Shown here: positions 1 to 8,098 of the stretch, piece by piece | How the letters are laid out: every line of letters begins with the position of its first letter | How positions within the stretch are numbered: the first letter of the stretch is position 1 | Assembly (NCBI RefSeq): GCF_030010415.1 | Contig: NZ_JASCSA010000011.1 | Strand: one strand, 5' to 3' | Length of the DNA stretch: 64,000 nucleotides | Source: Cobetia amphilecti | Lineage (GTDB): Bacteria > Pseudomonadota > Gammaproteobacteria > Pseudomonadales > Halomonadaceae | The notes under the pieces: model-generated | Seen by the model: only the letters and a program-made list of their open reading frames with translations | Told to the model about the DNA's origin: nothing | The model's database searches: none | Program-made: the position numbers and the translations under genes

Positions 1-174
1 ATTTCCAGCGTGGCGCTCTCGGGCCCCGACGTGATCAGCCTGGACGCCATGGATGACGACATCCCCGTGGTGAATGCGGCCCAGCTGAGTGCGGCCCAGC
101 CGAATGCGACACAGACAGATACCGCACAGGCCAAGGCGCCAAATGACGCAGGCTCTGCCTCGCCTGCGAGTTGA
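1..174 (+). CDS. C-terminal end of an unidentified protein (partial)
   Basis: An open frame enters from the left edge and runs 57 codons to a TGA at 172-174. The visible tail contains SLDAMDDDIPVV followed by a low-complexity stretch rich in Ala, Gln, Thr and Asn that ends in SASPAS. The tail looks like a disordered C-terminus. I do not recognise the family, and the domain-bearing part lies outside the window. The reading frame is supported only by being open and by codon usage like that of its neighbours. Confidence 0.5.
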   Translation: MSSVALSGPDVISLDAMDDDIPVVNAAQLSAAQPNATQTDTAQAKAPNDAGSASPAS

Positions 175-237
175 TACCGCTCGGACGCACCGTAAGCTGA
201 TTTCTCGAATTGATGGACTCTGGAAAGGAAACCTCTC

Positions 238-1053
238 ATGCAGTTGACCCACCTGTGGCGCTATCCCCTCAAGTCCGGCGCCGCTGAAGCGCTTCAGACA
301 GCGACGCTCGGCGAGGAAGGTCTCACGCAGGACCGCCGCTTCGTGGTGGTCGCGGCGCGCGGCAAGTTCGTCACCGCGCGCACGCATCCCCAGCTGCAGC
401 GCCTGGCCTTGCGCGAAGACGCCTGCGGCCAGTGGCGACTGTGGCATCTTGATCGCCCCGAATGCGGTAGCGTCAGCTTTGCCACCGATGACCAGGCCGA
501 GCGTCTCGACATCCAGGTGTGGGCCGATCGGTTCACTGCCTTGAGCGTCAGCTTTGAGGCTGATGCCTGGCTGAGTGAGCAGGTCGGCATGCCGGTCAGG
601 CTCAGCTGGTTGGGCGAGCGCTCGGAGCGCTATCGCGAGATCATCGCGCAGCGCGTCAGCGCCGCCGACGGCTTTCCGCTGTTGCTGGCCAATCAGGCTT
701 CGTTGGCGGCGCTCAACGCCCAGACTCCGAGTGCGGACCATGGCATGGATCAGTTCCGCCCCAATCTGGTGATCAGCGGCGCCGAGGCATGGGCCGAGGA
801 TGGCTGGCAGGAAGTGCGCATCGGCGAGGCACGCTTCACGCTGGTGTCCTCCTGCACCCGCTGTGCGATGGTCAATGTCGACCCGGCGACGGGCGCGAAG
901 CGGGCTGATAAGGAGCCGCTCAAGACGCTGGCACGGGTGCGCCGCTTCGCGGATGGCCAGGTGCACTTCGGCTACAACCTCGTCGCGCTCGATCCCTCGC
1001 GCAAGCCTACCTTGCGTGTCGGCGACGAGGTGGAAGTCACCGCCTTCAAGTGA
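238..1053 (+). CDS. MOSC-domain protein (YcbX/mARC-like, no ferredoxin domain)
   Basis: A 271-residue protein with an N-terminal MOSC_N beta-barrel (LWRYPLKSGAAE near residue 6) and a C-terminal MOSC domain. The MOSC domain has the cysteine motif SSCTRCAMVNVDPATG near residues 202-217; in YcbX and eukaryotic mARC the equivalent cysteine binds the molybdenum cofactor. The family reduces N-hydroxylated bases and related compounds. E. coli YcbX carries an extra C-terminal 2Fe-2S ferredoxin domain. This protein stops at the end of the MOSC domain, so it would need a separate electron donor. The ATG is preceded by AAGGAA at a suitable distance, and a hairpin terminator follows. Family assignment is firm; the substrate is unknown. 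Confidence 0.85.
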   Translation: MQLTHLWRYPLKSGAAEALQTATLGEEGLTQDRRFVVVAARGKFVTARTHPQLQRLALREDACGQWRLWHLDRPECGSVSFATDDQAERLDIQVWADRFTALSVSFEADAWLSEQVGMPVRLSWLGERSERYREIIAQRVSAADGFPLLLANQASLAALNAQTPSADHGMDQFRPNLVISGAEAWAEDGWQEVRIGEARFTLVSSCTRCAMVNVDPATGAKRADKEPLKTLARVRRFADGQVHFGYNLVALDPSRKPTLRVGDEVEVTAFK

Positions 1054-1089
1054 TGTCGCTGGAAGCTTGCCTACAGGCCTGAACCCAAA

Positions 1090-1118
1090 CGCCCGCCATC
1101 CTCGATGGCGGGCGTTTT
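1090..1118 (+). terminator. Rho-independent terminator of the MOSC gene
   Basis: A perfect 10-bp stem (CGCCCGCCAT with ATGGCGGGCG) and a 5-nt loop are followed by TTTT, 36 bases after the MOSC stop codon. Confidence 0.85.
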
Positions 1119-1124
1119 CGTTGA

Positions 1125-1196
1125 GGGCGCTTGGCCAGATAGTAGGCAAGGCGCTTGGCAAGACAGTAAGCGAGGCGCTTGGCAAGACGGTAGGCA
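1125..1196. repeat. Three 24-bp tandem repeats next to the deacetylase stop
   Basis: Units at 1125-1148, 1149-1172 and 1173-1196 share the core GGCGCTTGGC and end in GTAGGCA or GTAAGCG. The array ends 3 bases before the stop codon of the deacetylase gene on the minus strand. The unit length is a multiple of three. No function is evident. Confidence 0.8.
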
Positions 1197-1199
1197 AGC

Positions 1200-2174
1200 T
1201 CAGCCCGGTGGCCCGAACAGGGCCGGCTGGCCATGCGCCTCGCGCCAGACATCCAGCGCCGCACGGTGCAGCTGGCTGTGACGCCATGCCAGCGCCTCGA
1301 TATCGCGGTCATAGCCGCCACCGATCACGCAGGCCACGGCGGCGCCCGCCGCGCGACAGCGCTGGATGACATGCCGCTCGCGGTGGTAGAGGCCGCTGTC
1401 GCTCAACTCGAGATGGCCGAGCCTGTCCGCGGCATGCGGGTCGACACCGGCATCGAAGATCACCAGCTGCGGGCGTACCCGCGCCAGCACCTCCTCAAGC
1501 GTACGCTCCAGCACCGCCAGATAGTCCGCGTCGCCCATGCCCCTGGGCAAGGGCACGTCCAGATCACTTTGCTGCTTGCGCGCCGGGAAGTTGCTCTCGG
1601 CATGCAGTGACAGCGTGAAGACCCGCGGCTCGTCGGCGAAGATCAACGCCGTTCCATCGCCCTGATGCACATCGAGATCGACGATCAGCGCGCGCTTCAC
1701 GCCGTCCTCCAGCGCCTGATGCGCCGCCACGCCGATGTCGTTGAGCAGACAATAGCCGCTGGCGGCCTCCGGGTGGGCGTGATGGGTGCCGCCCGCGGTA
1801 TTGCAGGCCAGCCCGCGTTTGAGCGCTTCGCGTACGGTGGTCAGGGTGCCGCCCACGGCCAGCACGCTGCGCTCGCGCAGTGCCTCGCTCCACACGAAAC
1901 CGCTGCGCCGCTGGGCCTGCGCGCTCAGGCTGCCAGTGAGAAATTCATGCACATAGCGGCGGGTATGCACGCTGAGCAGGTCGTCCTCCTCGGCGGGCTG
2001 GGGCGTCACCCAGTCGACGGCCGAGGCGCAGTCGGCCAGCTGGCGGTCGAGCAGACGCTTGAGCACGCTGAACTTGTCCATCGGGAAGGGATGCTTCTCG
2101 GGCAGCGCGATCCGATAGCCGGGATGGTGAATCAGCGCCAGCGGCGGGCAGTGGGCATCAGCGACGGGGCACAA
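1200..2174 (-). CDS. Histone-deacetylase-superfamily zinc hydrolase (small, bacterial type)
   Basis: A 324-residue single-domain arginase/deacetylase-fold enzyme. The motifs are GGTHHAH (catalytic His pair, near 128-134), DLDVHQGDGTA (Asp and His zinc ligands), LSLHAESNFP, DAGVDPHAADRLG (third zinc ligand) and VIGGGYDRD. It resembles class IV (HDAC11-like) and other bacterial deacetylases that act on acetyl-lysine, acetylpolyamines or similar amides; the substrate is not deducible. The start is a TTG at 2172-2174 preceded by AGGAGG with six bases between. Both lie inside the 3' end of the upstream phosphatase gene, so the two genes overlap by 17 bp and are probably translationally coupled. 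No ATG or GTG occurs early enough to keep the N-terminal strand. Confidence 0.9.
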   Translation of the reverse strand: MCPVADAHCPPLALIHHPGYRIALPEKHPFPMDKFSVLKRLLDRQLADCASAVDWVTPQPAEEDDLLSVHTRRYVHEFLTGSLSAQAQRRSGFVWSEALRERSVLAVGGTLTTVREALKRGLACNTAGGTHHAHPEAASGYCLLNDIGVAAHQALEDGVKRALIVDLDVHQGDGTALIFADEPRVFTLSLHAESNFPARKQQSDLDVPLPRGMGDADYLAVLERTLEEVLARVRPQLVIFDAGVDPHAADRLGHLELSDSGLYHRERHVIQRCRAAGAAVACVIGGGYDRDIEALAWRHSQLHRAALDVWREAHGQPALFGPPG

Positions 2175-4287
2175 AGTGCACCTCCTGCCCGTCGGTGGTC
2201 AGCTGGCGGATGGCGGTGGGGCGGCCATCGCTGTCCAGGTCGACCAGCCCGATGCCGCAGGCGTTCAGCAGGCGTTCGCCCTGACTGGCCGCGTCGTGAC
2301 GGCGCGGCGTGACACGCATGTTGCGCCGGCGTGTCAGCAGATTGAGCGGCGAGCGCGGGGCGTACAGCCAGCGATTGAGACGGTCGAGCACATCCAGCAG
2401 GCCGACCGGGAAGCGATTGCGGATGCCGCTGCTGGTGATCTGCCAGATGCTCGGGCTCGAGCGGCGATGCTTGAGGCGCACATCGTAGGCGAAGGAGTAG
2501 TGCACATCGCCGGACAGGATCACGAAGTTCTGTGGCGTGCGCGAGTGGCGGAAGATGTTGAGCATCACGCTGGCCGCGCCGCGATGCGCCATCCAGTTCT
2601 CGGCATCGACCATCAACGGCTTGCCCGCCAGCGTGAACAGCTTCTGGATGCTCTCGATCAGCTTGACGCCGAACATCGGCGCCGGGGACACCAGCACCAC
2701 GGCCGGATGGCCGACCAGGCGTTGCTGAAGCTCGCTCAGCGCCTCCCAGTCCATCAGCCCCGAGGGATGCGAGAGCTTGCGCTCGCTGCGCCAGCGGCGG
2801 GTGCGCGTATCGGCCACGATCAGCGGCGGCGTGGTGTCGAGCTGATAATCCCAGCTCTCGCAGCGATGCAGGTGGGCGATCAACGCCTCCTGACGCTCGA
2901 CATCGAAATGGCCGTCTGCGGCCGTGTCAGTGCCAGTCAGGGCATGAGTGAACAGCGCCCGTGTCTCCTCCAGCAGCTCCGCCAGTGGCTCCGGCCCGTT
3001 GCCGGCGGCCTGACACAGCAGATAGCCGGTCAGCGCATTGCCGATGATGCGGCGCGAGAAGGGGTGGCCATAGGCGGCTTCCTCCCAGGCGGCGCTGAGG
3101 TTCCAGTCATCGGTGACATCGTGGTCATCGAAGATCATCAGGCTGGGCACATTGGCCAGCAGGCGACGAACCTGGGCGAGTCCGCCACAGAAGCGCCGCA
3201 GATGGCGGGCTTCGGTGGCATGGCGCTCGCGGGTGGCGTCGTCATGGCCCTCGAGCGCCGAGGGATCTTCCAGCGTGATGCCCAGCGCCTCCCACGGCAC
3301 GTCAGACCACACCAGCAGGTACATGGCGATGACTTCCGACAGGCCGATCAGATGGTTGTCGGCACCGGTGGAGGTGAAGATGGGCTTGCGCTTGGCATCG
3401 AAGAAGCTGGCGGCCACGCCTTCGTTGGCCGGCATGTCCGGCAGCAGCTGCGGGCGGTGGTAGAGGTGCGAGGGGTGCTGGCGTAGCTCGCGAGTGTCGG
3501 AGACCTCGGCCTCCATCAGCGTCTCCTCCGGCAACCCCAGCCCCGCGATCAGCTGATCGATCGCGCCCAGCATCGGCCCCGCGACATCGTCGGCGTAGAT
3601 CTGATCGCCGGTGAACAGCATCACCTCCGGCCACTCGGCGACGCTCTGACGTCGCTCGCTCAACCAGCGATCCAGCGCCACCAGTCCATCGCCACCGGGG
3701 CCCTTGGGCGGCAGCGTCTCAAGGCGATCGGTCGACGTGGCGTCTTCTGCACTCTGCTGCGCTTGCTGCTCGTCGTCACTCAAGCCGTGGTGCGGCTTGC
3801 GGCAACTGCCATGCGCGACACGCGTCAGGCGTGACGGCAGTCGAAAGCGCGGCAGGCTTTCACCGGGGTAGCAGATCTGTGGCGCCCAGTCGGCGATGCC
3901 CTGCCATGCGGGTGTGTCTGTCGATGACGCTGACGGCTCCGCCAGGCCCAGCTCGTAGGCGATGGCGCAGTCGGCGGGCAAGGGCGTGTCGGGATGCGCT
4001 TCGATCAACAGCAGCCAGGCGTGCTCCCCCAGCGGCATCGCCAGATGCTCCGTCAGCCGACAGCTTGATGTCGTCGGTAGGCCATCCTCACCTCGCGCAA
4101 GAGGCGTCGCGTCCTGCTCCGGCAGCAGCCACACCCGCGCCTGCTGTGGGCGAGATGTCACCAGCCACAGCATCACGCCCTCGGCGGTGACACGGCGCAA
4201 TATCGGGCCTGCCAGCACGCGGGGCAGGGCAGCAGTCGGTGTGGGAGAGCCGTTGGCAGGCAGCGAAGCGGACGAAGTGGCAGACAT
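2158..4287 (-). CDS. PhoD-like metallophosphatase / phosphodiesterase
   Basis: A 709-residue protein of the PhoD-like phosphatase superfamily, a calcineurin-like metallophosphoesterase fold. Metal-binding motifs are visible in order: GSCRKPHH, FTGDQIYADD, FDDHDVTDDW and LSGDVHYSF. Classical PhoD enzymes are exported alkaline phosphatases or phosphodiesterases. I see no signal peptide or twin-arginine motif here, so this member may be cytoplasmic, as in the larger bacterial PhoD-like subgroup. It is first in a two-gene unit with the deacetylase, which starts inside its 3' end. The chosen ATG has no strong ribosome-binding site. The natural substrate is unknown. Confidence 0.85.
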   Translation of the reverse strand: MSATSSASLPANGSPTPTAALPRVLAGPILRRVTAEGVMLWLVTSRPQQARVWLLPEQDATPLARGEDGLPTTSSCRLTEHLAMPLGEHAWLLLIEAHPDTPLPADCAIAYELGLAEPSASSTDTPAWQGIADWAPQICYPGESLPRFRLPSRLTRVAHGSCRKPHHGLSDDEQQAQQSAEDATSTDRLETLPPKGPGGDGLVALDRWLSERRQSVAEWPEVMLFTGDQIYADDVAGPMLGAIDQLIAGLGLPEETLMEAEVSDTRELRQHPSHLYHRPQLLPDMPANEGVAASFFDAKRKPIFTSTGADNHLIGLSEVIAMYLLVWSDVPWEALGITLEDPSALEGHDDATRERHATEARHLRRFCGGLAQVRRLLANVPSLMIFDDHDVTDDWNLSAAWEEAAYGHPFSRRIIGNALTGYLLCQAAGNGPEPLAELLEETRALFTHALTGTDTAADGHFDVERQEALIAHLHRCESWDYQLDTTPPLIVADTRTRRWRSERKLSHPSGLMDWEALSELQQRLVGHPAVVLVSPAPMFGVKLIESIQKLFTLAGKPLMVDAENWMAHRGAASVMLNIFRHSRTPQNFVILSGDVHYSFAYDVRLKHRRSSPSIWQITSSGIRNRFPVGLLDVLDRLNRWLYAPRSPLNLLTRRRNMRVTPRRHDAASQGERLLNACGIGLVDLDSDGRPTAIRQLTTDGQEVHFVPRR

Positions 4288-4546
4288 GAAGCAGGCTCGA
4301 TGGCAGGTGGAGACGGATAGCGGTCAGCTGACTATCATCAGCTGACGCTTAACAGGCGATAGCGTAACAGGCGACGAACGCCAGCCATGGGCGCAGGCGT
4401 GGGCTGGGCGTATGAGTGGCTCCGTGCGTTGAGTGTGACAACTCGTCGTGGCGCGAGGTTCGCAGGCTCGCAAAGCATGCGCGAGCTAGCGTAAAGTTGG
4501 GCCCTTGAATGCACATGGCGTTCGCACAATAGCATGGGAAACCGGC

Positions 4547-5227
4547 ATGAATGATCCATCGGCGAAGCGCCTCGTGAGTCCGCAGTCCAGGCCAGTCAAC
4601 CGCGGGCACGGCTCGCGCAGCTCCATCTGGCGCAAGGTCGCCCTGGCCGCAAGTGTGACAGCGAGCCTGGCCGCGACCTTGGCAACAAGCCTGTCTGCGA
4701 GCCTCTTCAGCCCTGCGGCCCTGGCCGCCGAGGCGCCGCTGGCGACAGGCGAGCGCCACGTGCTGGCGGCCAATGACTGCCTGCCCGCGCCCAGCGGGCC
4801 GGTGGTGCTGACGGTCGAGGGCGCTGTCAGCTGTGGCAATGCCGGTTCCCTGCAGGCACCACGGGCGCGTTTCGATCTGGCGATGCTCGAAGCCATGCCG
4901 TCGCGCGTGGTGGCCACCCACACCCCCTGGACCCAGGGACGAGTCAGCTTCTCCGGCCCGCTGCTGCGCGAGCTGGTGGCGCGGGTGTCTGAAGATGCCA
5001 GGGGGCTCAAGGTGCGGGCACTGAATGACTTCGTGGCCGAGATTCCCCTCAGCGACATCGAGGACTTCGATGTCCTGCTGGCCACGCGACGCGACGGCGA
5101 GCGCATGCCGGTGCGTGACCTCGGGCCCTTGTTCGTGCTGTATCCCTTCGATGCTCATCCGGAATTGCTCAATGAGCAGGTACGCTTTCGCAGTGTCTGG
5201 CAGGTCACCGGGCTGACGCTGGAGTGA
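4547..5227 (+). CDS. Secreted molybdopterin-oxidoreductase-fold protein, probable sensory partner
   Basis: A 226-residue protein. A basic N-terminus and an Ala/Ser/Leu-rich hydrophobic stretch ending near ALAAEA indicate export. The mature part (VVLTVEGAVSC through VWQVTGLTLE) resembles the sulfite-oxidase/YedY molybdopterin-binding domain. At the position where catalytic members carry the molybdenum-binding cysteine, this protein reads VATHTPWTQGRVSFSGPLL, with no cysteine. A redox catalyst is therefore doubtful and a ligand-binding role more likely. The gene lies 33 bases upstream of a hybrid histidine kinase on the same strand, which suggests co-transcription and a sensing role. An upstream ATG at 4505 is in frame; the ATG at 4547 was chosen because it places the signal sequence normally. 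Confidence 0.75.
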   Translation: MNDPSAKRLVSPQSRPVNRGHGSRSSIWRKVALAASVTASLAATLATSLSASLFSPAALAAEAPLATGERHVLAANDCLPAPSGPVVLTVEGAVSCGNAGSLQAPRARFDLAMLEAMPSRVVATHTPWTQGRVSFSGPLLRELVARVSEDARGLKVRALNDFVAEIPLSDIEDFDVLLATRRDGERMPVRDLGPLFVLYPFDAHPELLNEQVRFRSVWQVTGLTLE

Positions 5228-5260
5228 GCGAGGGCTGGCGCCTGACCCCTCAGGCGCAAG

Positions 5261-8008
5261 ATGACATGGAGTCATGCAGTGAATCAGTCGCCGGATGAAA
5301 GATCCCCGCTTTCAGGCACCGCTGCTGATCAGTCCCTTGCTGATCAGGGCATTGCCGCGTCGGGTGTGGGCGGAAGCGGCAATTCCCCCGCGCGCTGGCC
5401 GCTGTGGCTGGGCATGGCGATCAGCATCCTGTGTCTGCTGGCCTCCATCGGCATCGGCGGCACCATCCTGCACAACCAGGTCAGCCTGGAAGACCGCACC
5501 CGCGATGACGCCGTCTGGTCGATCTACAAGCTGGATCGCGAGGCGGTCAGCCTCTCCTCCTCGATAGCGCGCTATCGCGTCGCCGGGCCAGCCGATCGGG
5601 CCAGCATCTGGAATGAGGTGCTGCAGAATTACGAGCTGCTCTACAGCCGCACCTATATCTTCCGGCGGGGGGATTTCCAGCGCCATCTGATGACCCTGCC
5701 GGCCGTGCCGCTGCTGGCCGATGAGTTGATGAGCCAGATCGAGTATCTCGATCTGCGGCTGGAAAAGTGGCGGCATGGCCCGGTGTTCGAGGGCACGGGC
5801 CCGGTGCAGGGCGCCCAGGCTGACGACGCTTCAGTAGATGACGCTGCACAGAGCTCCCAGGTGCTGGGGCCCGAGGGTCGCGAGGCGGCGGAGTTCCAGA
5901 AGCTGAGTGATGCACTGGGCGATACCACCCAGACGCTGTTGTTGCGGGTACGCGCACGCCTGGCCGAGGAGCTGGCCCACGAGCGTCAGAGCCGCGACAG
6001 CCTGGTGCAGCTGATGTTGCTGCTGCTGGCGCTGATGCTGCTGGCCACCTTGATGGTCTGCCGTCAGGTCTGGCTGCAGGCCCGCGGACGTGAACAGGCC
6101 CGCCTGCAGATGCTGGCGATGTCGTCGGCTCTCAAGCACGAGGCGGCGCGGGCCGAACAGGCCAGTCGCGCCAAGTCCGAGTTTCTGGCCACCATGAGCC
6201 ACGAGATTCGTACCCCGCTCAATGGCGTGATCGGCATGAGCGAGCTGTTGCTGGCCGAACCGCTGCAGAGCAGTGCGCACCGCTATGCCTGCAGCCTGCG
6301 CGACAGCGGCGAAGTGCTGATGGGGCTGGTGGATGATGTCCTCGACTTCTCCAAGATCGAGGCCGGCAAGCTCAGCGTCGAGCGACGTCCCTTCGAACTG
6401 CACACGGCCATCGATGGCGTGATCGACCTGCTGCTGCCGCAGATGGACAGCACGCGCATCGTCTTCGATGACCGCCGTTCCGCCCAGCTGCCCGAGCAGG
6501 TCATGGGCGATTCGGTGCGTCTGCGTCAGGTGCTGCTCAATCTGCTCTCCAATGCCTTCAAGTTCACCGAGCAGGGGCGTGTCTGTCTGCTGGTCGAGGC
6601 ATTGCCGGCGGGGCGCGTGCGCTTCGAGGTCGATGACACCGGCATCGGGGTCAGTGAAGAACAGGCCGCCCAGCTGTTCGAGCCCTTTACCCAGGGTGAT
6701 GCCTCCACTGCGCGTCGCTTCGGCGGTACCGGACTCGGGCTTTCGATCTCGCGGCGGCTGGTCGAGTTGATGGGTGGGCGACTGGGCCTCAAGCAACGCC
6801 CGGGCAAGGGTGCCTGCTTCTGGTTCGAGCTGCCGCTGCCACGCGCCGCGGCGCTCAAGCGACCAGCCTTCACCTCCGCGCCCCTGCCGCTCAGCCGTGG
6901 CGAGCATGTCCTGGTGGTCGACGACAATCACATCAATCGCGAAGTGGCCCACTCCATGCTCAGTGGCCTGGGCTACACGGTGACGACGGTCGACAGTGGC
7001 GAGGCGGCGCTGGCGTGGTATGCGCGCCAGCGCGATACGGTGCTGGTGCTGCTCGACCTGCGCATGCCGGGACTGGATGGCTTTGCGGTGGCGCGGCGTT
7101 GGCGCGCCATGGAGCACAGTGACAGGCGTGCGCCGAGCCTTATCGTCGCGATGACGGCCAATGTGGCGGCGGGGGAGCGTGCGCGTTGTCTCTCGGCGGG
7201 CATGAACGACTTCCTGTCCAAGCCGATCCGGCGTCAGCAGCTCGCCAGCATGCTGGCGCGCTGGCAGTCGGGCAGCCAGGACCTCGGCGAATGGCGCGTC
7301 AATGCCCTCGCCAGCACCCAGCCCTTCGACCCGATCAGCTATTCCCCTACCACTGAGCGACCGCCCCACTTCGAGGCACCGCCGGTAACCGGTGAGGCAC
7401 TCGCGCGTGCGGCGTCATTGGTGGCATCACTCGATTCCCCCGCTGCGCGGCGTCGCATGATCCATGAGGCTCAGGCGCGTGCCACTGAGGCCGAGGCTGA
7501 AGCTGAAGCTGAAGCAGACAAGGTCAATGAGCCGTCGGCGGCTGGCCCCATCGAGCGGCGTGAGCCTGAGGGCAAAGGCGAAAGCGAAGGCGAGGGCGAA
7601 CGGGAAAAAGGGGGACACACGAGCATGAACACTAGGGAGTCGTGGACATCTGGCGGATCAGCGGCGGAGCTTGCACAGGCCGCGACGCCTGCGCTGCGGG
7701 ATGAACTGGATGCCGACAGCATCGCGGCCCTCGAGGCGGCCTTCGAGGAGCAGCTCGAGCAGCAGTCCCAGCGCCTGTCACGGGCGGTGGATCACATGGA
7801 TCTGAAGCAGCTGCAGCATGAAGCCCATCTGCTCAAGGGCAGCGCCGCTACCCTGGATCATGACCTGCTGCGCGATGCCGCCCTGCAGCTGGAGCTGCTG
7901 CTGGCATCCGACACGCCGCGCACCCGCATCGAGGCCGCGGTGGCGGCGCTGCTGGCCGAGATTCGCAATCACCGCATCGCCCACGATGCCGGTCAGGCCT
8001 GGCGCTAG
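5261..8008 (+). CDS. Hybrid sensor histidine kinase with receiver and HPt domains
   Basis: A 915-residue membrane kinase. A first membrane segment lies near residues 46-70, an extracytoplasmic sensor region of about 170 residues follows, and a second membrane segment lies near 246-268. Next come HisKA (phospho-acceptor His about 314, MSHEIRTPLNGVIG), HATPase (NLLSNAFKFT, GGTGLGLSISRRLVELMGG), a receiver (VLVVDDNHINRE, Asp about 599 in LLDLRMPGLDG, SKPI) and a C-terminal HPt (His about 856, HLLKGSAATL). The Glu/Ala- and Gly/Glu-rich linker before the HPt contains 6-bp coding repeats. No cognate output regulator is adjacent. A GTG at 5279 has GGAG seven bases upstream and may be the true start. 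The gene end overlaps a 16-bp tandem array. Confidence 0.9.
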   Translation: MTWSHAVNQSPDERSPLSGTAADQSLADQGIAASGVGGSGNSPARWPLWLGMAISILCLLASIGIGGTILHNQVSLEDRTRDDAVWSIYKLDREAVSLSSSIARYRVAGPADRASIWNEVLQNYELLYSRTYIFRRGDFQRHLMTLPAVPLLADELMSQIEYLDLRLEKWRHGPVFEGTGPVQGAQADDASVDDAAQSSQVLGPEGREAAEFQKLSDALGDTTQTLLLRVRARLAEELAHERQSRDSLVQLMLLLLALMLLATLMVCRQVWLQARGREQARLQMLAMSSALKHEAARAEQASRAKSEFLATMSHEIRTPLNGVIGMSELLLAEPLQSSAHRYACSLRDSGEVLMGLVDDVLDFSKIEAGKLSVERRPFELHTAIDGVIDLLLPQMDSTRIVFDDRRSAQLPEQVMGDSVRLRQVLLNLLSNAFKFTEQGRVCLLVEALPAGRVRFEVDDTGIGVSEEQAAQLFEPFTQGDASTARRFGGTGLGLSISRRLVELMGGRLGLKQRPGKGACFWFELPLPRAAALKRPAFTSAPLPLSRGEHVLVVDDNHINREVAHSMLSGLGYTVTTVDSGEAALAWYARQRDTVLVLLDLRMPGLDGFAVARRWRAMEHSDRRAPSLIVAMTANVAAGERARCLSAGMNDFLSKPIRRQQLASMLARWQSGSQDLGEWRVNALASTQPFDPISYSPTTERPPHFEAPPVTGEALARAASLVASLDSPAARRRMIHEAQARATEAEAEAEAEADKVNEPSAAGPIERREPEGKGESEGEGEREKGGHTSMNTRESWTSGGSAAELAQAATPALRDELDADSIAALEAAFEEQLEQQSQRLSRAVDHMDLKQLQHEAHLLKGSAATLDHDLLRDAALQLELLLASDTPRTRIEAAVAALLAEIRNHRIAHDAGQAWR

Positions 8009-8046
8009 CACAGCCTGGCGCCAGCACAGTTTGGCGCCAGCAAAGC
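7999..8046. repeat. Three 16-bp tandem repeats across the hybrid-kinase stop codon
   Basis: Units at 7999-8014, 8015-8030 and 8031-8046 share CTGGCGC(T/C)AGCACAG. The TAG stop (8006-8008) lies in the first unit. In the later copies one base change turns GCTAGC into GCCAGC. Confidence 0.8.
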
Positions 8047-8062
8047 CGCCCTCGGCCAGACA

Positions 8063-8098
8063 CATCACCTCAGGCATCACCTAAGACATCACCTCAGT
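8063..8098. repeat. Three 12-bp tandem repeats across the fruR stop codon
   Basis: Units CATCACCTCAGG, CATCACCTAAGA and CATCACCTCAGT lie at 8063-8074, 8075-8086 and 8087-8098. The fruR stop codon (8094-8096, minus strand) is inside the third unit. Confidence 0.8.

Noticed and set aside
4349..5275. A 308-codon minus-strand frame opposite the molybdopterin-fold gene
   Set aside because: The plus-strand frame has a signal peptide and a recognisable fold; the minus-strand frame has neither.
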